Source: Cricetomys ansorgei | Taxonomy: Eukaryota; Chordata; Mammalia; Rodentia; Nesomyidae | Reading direction: 5' to 3' | DNA: 64,000 nucleotides | NCBI GenBank assembly: GCA_026225945.1 | Contig: JAMJFZ010004066.1 | Location: forward strand, 2,091,001-2,155,000 | In this document: positions 43,580 through 53,144 of the stretch, piece by piece | Layout of the letters: each line of letters begins with the position of its first letter | Position numbering within the stretch: position 1 is the stretch's first letter | Made by a program: the position numbers and the translations under genes | Notes under the pieces: model-generated | Database searches by the model: none | The model's input: the letters and a program-made list of their open reading frames with translations, nothing else | What the model was told of the DNA's origin: nothing

Positions 43580-43668
43580 CCCCACTTCCTTCAGTGCTGG
43601 GTGTTGAACTTAGAGCCTCACATACACTAGGCGGGTGTGCTGCTTCTGAACTATATTCCCAGCCGCCT
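43580..43668 (-). repeat. ID-like SINE remnant
   Basis: Reverse-oriented ttgaacttagagcctcacat and gctgcttctgaactatattc resemble the ID/B4 promoter end. Confidence 0.55.
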
Positions 43669-44539
43669 GAGATTCTTCGTAGTATATTGCAAGCAGGAAG
43701 AGGCAAGGAAAGCTTTTAGGAAGGTTGCAGATAGACTGACATTCTGTTAGCTTAAAGGCAAGCTGGGGTGTTAATGCAGCCAGGTTACTCTAAGACAACC
43801 ACATTTGTCCTGCTGATGCCCTCCATCCAAGACAAAATCGGAAGGAGACAGGCCTCAAACCAGGCCAGAACAATGAAGAAACATAGTGTCGAGTTGGGGC
43901 AAATGAATCCTGTGATACCCAGAAGAGGTAGCACAAGCTGGACGAAGGGGCCTTTCTTTGCAAGGGATGAGAACTATCAATTCTCCACTCAGTGTGGGTT
44001 CCATGGAGCTCGGTAACCATAGTTACCAGGTTTTGACGGACAGCACTAAATAATGACCTAACCCCAACTACCTCCAGGCTCCTTGTATTTACATCCTGCA
44101 ACTTCCTGCTCCTACTCTGAAACCTGGAACCAATGGGATCTTAGAGTTCTGATCCTAAATTGATACATTTTCGCACTTGGCAATAAACAAAGCTTGCTGT
44201 GCCTGCAAAATAACACGGAGAAAAGATGGCCCTTTGAAAATATGCTCCTGTATTTGTTTATTGTTGCCACAAAAGAACTAGCTGTAGCTGAAATCCTGGG
44301 AATGTGGGAAATTGTTTCTAATGACATTTTTTTTCTTCCCTCCTGTTTACAAATAAAGTCTTATGTATGCCTCGCCATCACCACCTCCAAAAGGTCCAAA
44401 GTGGAGGTCCAAAGTGGAGAAGGATTTAAAACAGGGATCAAATCAGTGTGTTGGGAGTTATTTAGTGTTATTTGGAAGACAGAAAAAAACAAGGTAGGGC
44501 CAGTGAGATTGCTCACTCGATTGTAGCTCAGAAGGTTGG

Positions 44540-44700
44540 ATGCTAGTCTAGCACACAGGAAGCCCTGGGTTTCATCCCAAACTTGCTCTTGCCTGTAACC
44601 TCAATGCTTGGTAGGTGAAGTGTTGCAAGTTGCAAGGCAGTTACTTCCCTCTGGGCATAACATGTTTACCTGGTTGCTGCCTCAGAGTAGAAACTAAGCG
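44540..44700 (+). repeat. Copy 1 of a local repeat also at 46,110-46,290
   Basis: ccctgggtttcatcccaaac, taggtgaagtgttgcaag and gggcataacatgtttacc align with the later copy. The start resembles a tRNA-derived SINE head. Confidence 0.75.
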
Positions 44701-44835
44701 CTCAAGGACAAAGGTTCCCTGGAACCCAGCTTGAAGGCTCATGAAGGTAGAAAATTACAAAGTTGTTCTCTGACTTGCACAGGAGTGCCTTGGCAAACTC
44801 AAACACAAAGATATCGTGTACACACAGTAATAATA

Positions 44836-44885
<50 letters not shown>
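44836..44885. repeat. (AAAT)12 microsatellite
   Basis: Uninterrupted aaat units in the intergenic region. Confidence 0.95.
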
Positions 44886-44886
<1 letters not shown>

Positions 44887-44914
44887 CATTCACAAAAGTA
44901 AAGCTTGTCACGTG

Positions 44915-45018
44915 TGGTGATACACGCTCTTAATTCCAGCTCTTGGGAGGCAGAGTCGGGGATCTCTGTGAATTTGACACCAGCCTGGTTGGTCTACCTA
45001 GTGAGATCCTGTCTCAGT
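44915..45018 (+). repeat. B1 SINE
   Basis: cgctcttaattccagctctt and ggggatctctgtgaatttga. Its A-tail seeds the purine tract that follows. Confidence 0.78.
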
Positions 45019-45224
45019 AAAAAAGAAAGAAAAGAAAGAAAAGAAAAGAAAAGAAAAGAAAAGAAAAGAAAAGAAAAGAAAAGAAAAGAGAAGGAAGGAA
45101 GGAAGGAAGAAAGAAAGAGAAAGAGGTGAGAGAAAAGAAGGAAAGAAAGAGATGAGAGAAAAGAGAAAGAAAGAGAGGAAAGAAGGAAATAGAAAAAAGA
45201 AGAGAAGAAAGGAAGGAAGGAAGG
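45019..45224. repeat. AAAGA/GAAG polypurine tract
   Basis: Pure purine for 108 bp (45,019-45,126), then nearly pure to 45,224. It probably expanded from the B1 tail. Confidence 0.95.
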
Positions 45225-45495
45225 ACAAAGTAAATCTATCTTTTGACAAATTTCAGCTTAATTGCATATCATACATACCTATAATTGATTTTCGCTCTAA
45301 CATTAAAAAAAAACCCCTCCTCCCTCAGTACAGTTCTATCAAGGTAATCACATTGTTAGGTTTTGCTTGTTTGCCTGTCTCCTCAATTCCAGGTTAGTGA
45401 TAGAGTCAATCTCATCTCTATTTGGTAAATTAGATCAAGTCTCTCCTCTGCTGAAAATACTGCAAAGACATTGCATCTCACCCAACGTATTCTGG

Positions 45496-45592
45496 CCCTG
45501 CCTACCTGCCTGCCTGCCTGCCTGCCTGCCTACCTGCAAGCCTGCCTGCCTGCCTGCCAGCCAGCCTGCCTGCCTGCCTGCCTGCCTGCCAG

Positions 45593-45632
<40 letters not shown>

Positions 45633-45728
45633 CCAGCCAGCCTGCCTGCCTGCCTGCCTGCCTGCCAGCCTGCCTGCCTGCCAGCCAGCCTGCCTGCCAG
45701 CCTGCCTGCCTGCCTGCCTGCCAGCCAG

Positions 45729-45764
<36 letters not shown>

Positions 45765-45938
45765 CCAGCCTGTCTGCCTGCCAGCCAGCCTGCCTGCCTG
45801 CCTGCCTGCCAGCCAGCCTGTCTGCCTGCCTGCCAGCCTGCCTTCCTGCCTGCCTGCCTGCAAGCCTGCCTGCCTGCCTGCCAGCCAGCCTGCCTGCCTG
45901 CCTACCTGCTAGCCTGCCTGCCTGCCTGCCTGTCTGCC
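45496..45938. repeat. (CCTG)n tetranucleotide array
   Basis: 443 bp of CCTG units with regular CCAG and rare CCTA, CAAG and TCTG interruptions. Because the period is 4, every frame reads as a Leu-Pro-Ala-Cys pattern, so the apparent proteins are artefacts. It is intergenic. Confidence 0.97.
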
Positions 45939-46109
45939 ATACAACCCTGGTGGATCACCTTTCAGGTACTGGGGCCTTGCTGTGCTTGACATGCACCAAC
46001 ATTGTTCCTGTCTTAGGCCCTTTGAAATTTATTTTCCTGTTTGGAAGATTCTTCCCTAAAGGCACCGAGTCTTGCTCAACTGAAATATCACAATTACACA
46101 CACAAGATA

Positions 46110-46290
46110 GAGTGGTTGTCTAGCACGTAGGATCGCCTGGATTTTATCCTAAACTTGTTCTTGACTGTAATCTCAATACATAGTAGGTGAAGGGCTGCAA
46201 GGCAGATCTTTCTCTTTGGGCATAACATGTTTACCGCAATACTGCCTAGGAGTAGAAACTACAGAGACACAGTAGTAAGTAGCTATGACA
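46110..46290 (+). repeat. Copy 2 of a local repeat also at 44,540-44,700
   Basis: Shares cctggattttatcctaaact, a gtaatctcaat block, gtaggtgaagggctgcaagg and gggcataacatgtttacc with the 44.6-kb segment, in the same orientation and with scattered changes. Confidence 0.75.
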
Positions 46291-46429
46291 ACAGATAGGA
46301 AAAATGCAGTGATAGCCTGGATTATGGTGCTGTTAAAGGAGTTATTGACACTCCCTAGTAGAAAAAGGAAGAGGAGGGTCACAGACCTCTCTCCTGCACA
46401 CCCCTAGCTGCAAGTGATCTTGGGATATG

Positions 46430-46632
46430 CATTCTAGATTATATAGAAAGTGGAAGGCTGACTGACAGGGGGATTCCATGAGACCATCCAAGAGACCATC
46501 ATCCATCATGGAGTGAGACATTGCAGTGATGCAGTTGTTTGGGGGTCACCCACACTTCTGTAAGTGATCTCTCACCCTTGCTCTGTAAATAATCCCAATA
46601 AACTCACTGGTTTGCCAAGCTGGGACTTAGGT
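46430..46632 (+). mobile_element. LTR-like fragment A
   Basis: Ends with ggtcacccacacttctgta, tctctcacccttgctctgta and atcccaataaactcactgg, an LTR-type polyadenylation region. Shared with fragment B at 50,745. It has no coding content. Confidence 0.55.
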
Positions 46633-46639
46633 GGGATTG

Positions 46640-46825
46640 TAGCAGAGGACCCAGGTTAGATTCCCAGCACCTACATGGCAGCTTACAACTATCTATAACT
46701 CCAGTTCCAGGGGATCCAATGCCCTCTTCTGGCCTCCATGGGCACCAAGCACACAAGTAGTACACAGACATACAAGAGGGCAAAATATCCATACACATAA
46801 AAATAATAAAATAAATGGCAGAACA
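46640..46825 (+). repeat. B2 SINE (5' end missing)
   Basis: ggttagattcccagcaccta, ccaatgccctcttctggcct and an A-rich tail. Confidence 0.8.
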
Positions 46826-46944
46826 TTTTTTAAAAAAGGTTAATGCAACATAAAGGCAGGATGACCAGAAGTGACTCAGTGAAGTCTGTAATGGGGCTTT
46901 TGTGGCTGAACTTTGCATCACTAGAACAAATATCCAAGATAACC

Positions 46945-47110
46945 AACCACGAGACGGCACAGCGCTTAAGACCGTCTGCTGCTCTTGCAGAGGACCTGAG
47001 TTCAGTTCCCAGCATTCATGTCAAATGGCTTAGAAACAACTGTAACTCCAAGCTCCAGGGGATCTGACACCCTCTCTGGCCTCTTGGGGCAGATGTGATG
47101 TACGCATCCA
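46945..47110 (+). repeat. B2 SINE
   Basis: cgagacggcacagcgcttaa, gctgctcttgcagaggacct and a B2 body. Confidence 0.75.
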
Positions 47111-47974
47111 CACAGATGCCATATGAGTGCAGATGCCCTTGGTGGCCAGAAACGGTGTTGGTTCCCCTGCAGCTGAAGTTGCTGCTGGTTGGGAGCCATG
47201 TGACATGTGTGCTTGTAACCAAACTCAAGTCCTCTAAAAGAGCAGTAAGCACTCTTCCCTGCTGAGCTCTCTCTAGCACTACCCTCCCTTCTTTCCAGAT
47301 TCGAGAGTACCCAGTATGTGGCCCAAGCTGAGCTACTATTCTTAATCCTCCTGCCTCAGCTTTCCAGGTGCTGAGATGCCATCACACCCAGTCTGAGCTT
47401 GACCTTTTTAAAACCAAGAAGACATCATCCTTCCTTCTCTGTTCCGGTCTTTGATTCATAGGCCTTTGGTTTACAGATTGAGGCAGAACTGTGACTTTTT
47501 TATTATTATTTTTTCATATGAAGACGTTTCTACTATAATAAATCAGTATTTCAGCAGCTTGTCTTCTCAGAGTCTCTGGTGGGTTTCAATAGGGTGATTT
47601 GGTGTACCGAGGTCTGATAAATCTAGCTGCTCTGGCAGAGCAGACACCAGGCCTGGAACCGCGATAAGTTAAACCCAGCATCCTAAATCCCATTTTGACC
47701 CTTCCAGCTTACCGTAGGATTTAAAACCATACCATACACCCACTGGTCCTCATCTCCTTCTGCAACATTTCCAATAGAGGACACCATGTAGTGGTGTTGT
47801 TTGTGAGGAGAAAAAATCATAGCTCCACATGCCACCCCAGGAGCCTGAGGAGTACCCCTAGATTTTTAGGGGATGGGACTCAGGTTCATTCAGAATTTGT
47901 GGCTTCTATGCTAAAAGGATTTCAATATCAGTCAGTTTATAATGAGGTAGAGTTGGAGATTTTTGTTTTTAATT

Positions 47975-48118
47975 TTTTTGAGACAGAGTCTCACTGTGTA
48001 GCCCTGACTGTCCTGGAACTCACCCTGTAGACCAGACTAGCCTTGAACTTAGAGGTCTGCCTGCCTCTGCCTCCAGAGTGTGGGGATTAAAGGTGTGTGT
48101 CACCATACCTGGCTAATT
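47975..48118 (-). repeat. B1 SINE
   Basis: gagacagagtctcactgtgt, ctgtcctggaactcaccctg and tgtgtgtcaccatacctggc. Confidence 0.88.
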
Positions 48119-48304
48119 TTTTAAAGCATATTCATTCAGACTGGGGAGGTGGCACAAAAAGATCCCTTAACCTGTAGGACATTGTTCTCTCCTTCTACAG
48201 TGTGGGCTCGAGATTAAATTCAGGTCATCAGGCTCTGCATGAGGATCTTTACCTTCTGTTCTGTCTTGCTACTCTGAGTTGGAGGTTTGGTAAAGATTTT
48301 TTTA

Positions 48305-48442
48305 AAAATTGAGAGAGGATTTCTCTGTAGTTCTGGCTGTCCTGGAACTCACTCTGTAGACCAGGCTGGCCTCGAACTCAGAGATCTGCCTGCTTCTGCC
48401 TCCTGAGTGCTGGGATTAAAGGTGTGTGCCGCCAATGCCCAG
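48305..48442 (-). repeat. B1 SINE
   Basis: ctgtcctggaactcactctg, gaccaggctggcctcgaact and gtgctgggattaaaggtgtg. Well preserved. Confidence 0.9.
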
Positions 48443-48505
48443 CCAAAGATATTTTAATATAAGCTTAAGCCGAAAGGTTAAGAAAAAGAGAGATGAGAAG
48501 AGAAT

Positions 48506-48663
48506 AAAAAGAAGAAGAAGAAGAAAGAAGAAGAAGAGGAAGAGGAAGAAGAAGAGGAAGAGGAAGAAGAAGAAGAAGAGGAAGAGGAAGAAGAAGAAGA
48601 GGAAGAGGAAGAAGAAGAGGAAGAGGAAGAAGAAGAGGAAGAAGAAGAGGAAGAGGAAGAAGA
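48506..48663. repeat. GAA/GGA polypurine tract
   Basis: 158 bp without a single pyrimidine on the plus strand, made of GAA and GGAAGA units. Lys/Arg open frames across it are artefacts. Confidence 0.97.
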
Positions 48664-48995
48664 CGTCTGCTTGTGAGTATGTGCTTCCTAAGGGAGAGCC
48701 ATAGAAAGGAGGATATACCCGAGTGTGGGTATGAACTCCTCAAGGAGAGTGAGCAATTTTAATCATCTTAACATTAGTAATATCTACCATCTTCGTGACT
48801 CTCATCTCAAAAGATCACTAAGAGGAGCTGGAGAAAGGACAGGGCAGTTAAGAGCACTTGCTGCTCTTTCAGAGGACCTGAGTTTGGTTCTCCGCTTTGT
48901 TTGTCAGGCTGCTCAGTCCTCTTGCAAGGGTTCCAACACCCTCTTCTGGACTCTGTGGGCACCTGCACTCACGTGCTTGTGTGCAGGAGCACATG

Positions 48996-49519
48996 CATAC
49001 ACACAATACACACACACACATACACACATACATACATACATATACACACATACACACACATATACACACATACACACACACACATACACACACACATACA
49101 CACATATGCGCATACACATACACATATACACACATACACACATATACACACATACACACACACATACACACACACACACATACACACATACATATACACA
49201 CATACACACACACATACACACACACACACACATACACACATACACACATACACACACACATATACACACATACACACACATACACACACACACACACATA
49301 CACACATATGCGCATACACATACACACACACATATACACACATACACACACACATACACATACACACATACACGTATACACACATACACACATACACACA
49401 TACACAAACACACACACACACATACATACACATATACAAACACACACACAGACACACATACATACACATGCATACACACACACATACACACACTTACACA
49501 CATACACACATACACACAC
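48996..49519. repeat. (CA)n/(CACATA)n alternating purine-pyrimidine array
   Basis: About 520 bp of nearly perfect alternating purine-pyrimidine sequence with CA and TA steps. It follows a B2 head at 48,830-48,990 and ends in aataaaaataaaaatg, so it probably grew inside a SINE tail. The His/Thr and Cys/Val open frames are artefacts. Confidence 0.97.
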
Positions 49520-50744
49520 AAATAAAAATAAAAATGAATCTTTTTTCCCAAAGGTTACTAAAAAACATACCTCATCTATTCTCTTTTATTTGTTAGCTGA
49601 GATAATAGAAGGATGTGCACGTGCCTAGGATGGAATTATAATCTGATAAACTAAAATCAGAAGCCACTAAAGTTGCTGACAAGAGTTTAATGCATGTCTT
49701 TTTCCTATAAATGAATTTTCTGGTGAAAGCCCTAGAAAATTGCAGGTTTATAGCTGAGAAGGGAGAAAGGCTTTAAGCAGTTGTTAATTGTGCTGAAATT
49801 CTTTTTAGAAACATTTTGATTTTTTATTAATGTACATGTATGTGTCTGTATGAATATACATGGCATATACACGGTATATACACAGGTATGCAGAAATTCT
49901 TGCTTCTCTGCTGACAAGAAGTTTCCACCAGAATCTAGGATGAGAGCGCTCCTTTCACCTTCTCATGTCATCAAGATTTCCCCTGCCTCTCTATTCTGCC
50001 AAAGTAGGAATATGAACCCTGGGGCTTCTGCCATCTGTGACTAAGAGTATTCAATTATATGACCTTGCTAGGACCAACAGACAGAATAACCTGCTTTCAA
50101 AAGGTTATCATGAACGAGAACCAGTGAGGGGCCAGCGAGGTGGGTTGGTAGGCAGAGGTGCTTGCTGCCTGGCCTAACAACCTGAGTCTGAATCCCTGGA
50201 CCCATGTGATCGAAAGAGTGACCCAACTCCTACAGATAGTCTTCTGGCCTTCACAGGTAGACTGTAGCATGCATTTGTCTACACACATACACGTACACGC
50301 ATGTGCATACACACATAGGTGGGTAGACAGATAAATGAGTAAGTGTGGATTTTCTCTTGCCTCCCAAAATTAAATTAGTCCAAACAGTCCACTGCTAAAA
50401 TGAATGAAGTTCCATTAGCCATAACTTATCATCTGTCCTCTGTATAACGGCCATTTATCTTCATCAGAGAAGCTGCAACTACTTGCAAGGGCCCCTCAAG
50501 ATTGGGCCTATTGACTGTTGAGGTTCCCTCATAGAAGGAGAAGTATGGGGAAGGTCGCTGGACCCTCATTTGCTCTCTCGTCAATCCCTCCCGAACCTCT
50601 CAGCTAGCTGTCTGCAATTCTGCCCTAATTGTCTGTGGACTTGTGACCCTGGGAAGCACTACAGTGCAGACTGCGGAAGCTTAACTGAAGAGAACTCCAT
50701 CTACACAGCTGTGGAGAAACCTTCAAACATGCTGGATGCAGAGC

Positions 50745-50885
50745 TTCCGGTGGGATTGCTTTCAGGTCACCCACTCACCTCTAAGTAATCCCTCACCCAT
50801 GCTCTGTAAGTAATCCCAATAAAGTCCTTGGTTCCCCAGGGGAAAACCTGGCTGGACCTTAGGAAGAGGGAGGTAGCAGTTGCCT
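50745..50885 (+). mobile_element. LTR-like fragment B
   Basis: ttcaggtcacccactcacct, ccctcacccatgctctgtaa and gtaatcccaataaagtcctt, same order and strand as fragment A at 46,430. Upstream sequence from about 50,450 may belong to the same element. Confidence 0.55.
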
Positions 50886-51123
50886 AGCTGCCTTCCCAAG
50901 GAGAAAAGTATAAAACAGCTACAAAGTAAGTTCCCGGCTAGCCCAAGATACGCAGTGAAAATCCTGCATCAAAAAGCAAAAACAAAAGCAGTCAACAATG
51001 GTTAATTAAGTCTGTGCGTTCTTCTTCAAAAGGGCCTATCCCCACGGAACTGTGCCTCGTTTGAGTGGAGAAGTCCTGTATGAACAAAATGTCTGCGGAG
51101 TAGTAAAAACCTAGGACAGTTCG

Positions 51124-51275
51124 GTGCCTGAAGGATGGCTAGGAGCCTGAGGGATGCCTGTGTGCCTGAGTGATGTCTGAATGCCTGTGGAACGCCCTGG
51201 AGCCTGTGAGATGTCCAGGTGCCTATGGGAAGTCTGGGTCCGTGCATGGTGTCCTGGTGCCTGTGTGTTTGGGTG
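51124..51275. repeat. 19-bp minisatellite, 8 units
   Basis: Eight consecutive units of exactly 19 bp with no indels, consensus near GTGCCTGTGGGATGTCTGG. The first units start at 51,124, 51,143, 51,162, 51,181, 51,200, 51,219, 51,238 and 51,257. Units differ by several substitutions each. Confidence 0.92.
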
Positions 51276-51416
51276 GTGGGGCCCAACTTCAGGTTAAACT
51301 TGGTCATGCTTGATCTCAGGTTAATGTGGGCCAGTAGGATTCCATGATGGACCTGCCTGGTGCCTCCAGGAACCATGTTGGTGCCTGTGATCCATTATCC
51401 TACCACATAGGCTAGA

Positions 51417-51417
<1 letters not shown>

Positions 51418-51461
<44 letters not shown>

Positions 51462-51475
51462 TATTATTACTATTT
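51418..51475. repeat. (TTA)n microsatellite
   Basis: Imperfect TTA trinucleotides with ATC interruptions. Confidence 0.93.
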
Positions 51476-51629
51476 TGAGGGCACAGGGATGGGATGGTGG
51501 ACCAATGAGGAATGAGAAGAGAGTGTGATTGAGTGATTGAGACATGTTGTATAAAACTCAAATAATTAATAAAAGAATTATGAAAAATAAATACATACAT
51601 AAATATTGGGGAAACTAAAACAGTAAGAG

Positions 51630-51840
51630 GGATTAAGGGCCGGGGAGAGGGCTTCGTGGGTTGTTTGTTGCACAAGCACGAGGACCTAAGTTCGGATCAC
51701 CAGCACCCATGTGAAAGTGTGAGCATCTGTAGCCTCAGCGCTGGGGGGGAATGGAGATAGGCAGGTTCCAGGGGCTCCTCGATCGTCGGTCTAGCCACCT
51801 TGGTGAGCTAAAGGTTCAGTAAAGAGATCCTGTCTCGAGC
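51630..51840 (+). repeat. B4/B3-type SINE
   Basis: ggccggggagagggcttcgt head, gatcaccagcacccatgtga, then a B1-like end (gagatcctgtctcgagctgg). It directly abuts the Tmem130 promoter. Confidence 0.6.
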
Positions 51841-51844
51841 TGGA

Positions 51845-52096
51845 AAGATGGCTCTGGGCCCCACAGAAGCACGGTGCGGAGAGGGAGCATGCGCACCTGG
51901 TGAAGAAAGGATGGCCCCTGTGATCCCTGGAGGGGAGGGACTCTGGAACTTCGGGGAGGGCTGTGTGGGCGGAGGTGACTGCAGGCGGGGACGGCGAGCG
52001 CTGCGTCTCCGCGCACAGCTACCCAGAGCCGCCACTGCGGAGCTCCAGCCTAGCTCCCAGAGCATCCGCCGGAGCCCTCGGCATCCACGCTCCGCC
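51845..52096 (+). promoter_or_regulatory. Tmem130: Tmem130 promoter and 5' UTR (CpG-rich)
   Basis: GC- and CpG-rich segment immediately upstream of the start codon, with a GC box (tgggcggagg) near 51,964 and no TATA box. The transcription start cannot be placed by eye. The frame of the start codon stays open upstream to an ATG at 51,848. Confidence 0.65.
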
Positions 52097-52187
52097 ATGG
52101 CCAAGGCCACCGACTTCTGGTCCGACCTCGGCCTCATCTTCTGGTTCGCCTGCCTCCTGCCCTTGGGCCCCGCGAGGGTGGCCGCAG
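52097..52187 (+). CDS. Tmem130: Tmem130 exon 1 (signal peptide)
   Basis: 91 nt encoding [12 protein letters not shown]..., a charged start and a hydrophobic core ending PARVAA. The start context is GCCATGG (G at -3 and +4). The donor is GTAAGC. Known family members also start at this ATG. Confidence 0.92.
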
Positions 52188-53097
52188 GTAAGCCAGAGCC
52201 TGCCCGGAGCTGTCCAGTACTGTCCGGAATCTGAGCTACCGAGGTGACTCGGTGCGTCCTGCCTCTGCGGGGCACCCTAGGCACTTGGGGAGTCTCCCTG
52301 CTCCCCCTCGATGCCCGCCTCCTTCACTCTGCCCCGGGAAGCGCATCCTCCTCGATGCTCTCGACTGGTACTGATGCTCGGGGAGGAAGAGGGAGCATGG
52401 ATGCATGCAGGGAGGCTCAGGAGAGCCGGGAGAGGTCATCGCGCCTCAGCCACCCCCAGGGAGAACCGCCCCCTTGCCTGCATGGGACAGCGCTCTTGCT
52501 TTAAGATGTCGCCTTTTTCTAGAGATTTCCACTGTGATTGCATTGGATAAGGGGCCACGCGGGTACTAGTCTACAGCCCAGGAGGCCAGTCTGCCATTTT
52601 CTTCCTGGGAATGATAAAAAAAAAATGGGACCTTGAGCCAGCAGGTTCTTCCCCAGGCTCACCCGGGACCCACCTCCTTGCTGAAAAGACCAACATTAAC
52701 CTTTCTGCCCCATTTTAGGAGTAACAAACGACTCAGATTCGAGAATTGTTCGAGACCGGTAGGTTGTGAGCAGCTGGGGGGAAAAATCATTCTTCACAGC
52801 ACATCCGCCCATTAAAGGAGTGGTGGGGGAATGGGGGGATCTGGTGCAGATTGTGAGAACAGCAGAGCCACGAAGTAAATTAAAAACAACAACAACAAAA
52901 ACCATGTTTTGGGCACGAATTAAAGGATTTTGTGGGAATTTTGCACGTATAAAATTACCTGCACCCTCCCCCACTCCTGGAAATTAAACATAGAATTCAT
53001 CTAGAAAATGGACACCCTGATTCATTAGGTTATGTGTGTCTAGAAGTTATGTGATTTAAATTACAAGAAACACATAACTTAATATTTATTCGTTTGC

Positions 53098-53144
<47 letters not shown>

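Larger units (their letters stand above)
43346..51840. other. Trrap-Tmem130 intergenic region
   Basis: About 8.5 kb between the divergent genes with no supported coding sequence. It is dominated by SINEs, LTR-like pieces and long simple repeats that are entered separately. All long open frames inside it are translations of microsatellites. Confidence 0.8.

Noticed and set aside
45367..45989. Long Leu-Pro-Ala-Cys open frames (and antisense Gln-Ala-Gly-Arg)
   Set aside because: Translations of the CCTG tetranucleotide array, open in every frame.
48426..48743. Lys/Arg-rich and Leu/Pro-rich open frames
   Set aside because: Translations of the GAA/GGA purine tract.
48725..49628. Very long His/Thr/Tyr and Cys/Val open frames on both strands
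   Set aside because: They are translations of the CA/TA array. Periodic sequence lacks stops in several frames and no codon bias or family match exists.
51808..52284. 158-codon minus-strand open frame opposite Tmem130 exon 1
   Set aside because: Shadow frame in a CpG-rich promoter, with no recognisable protein features.
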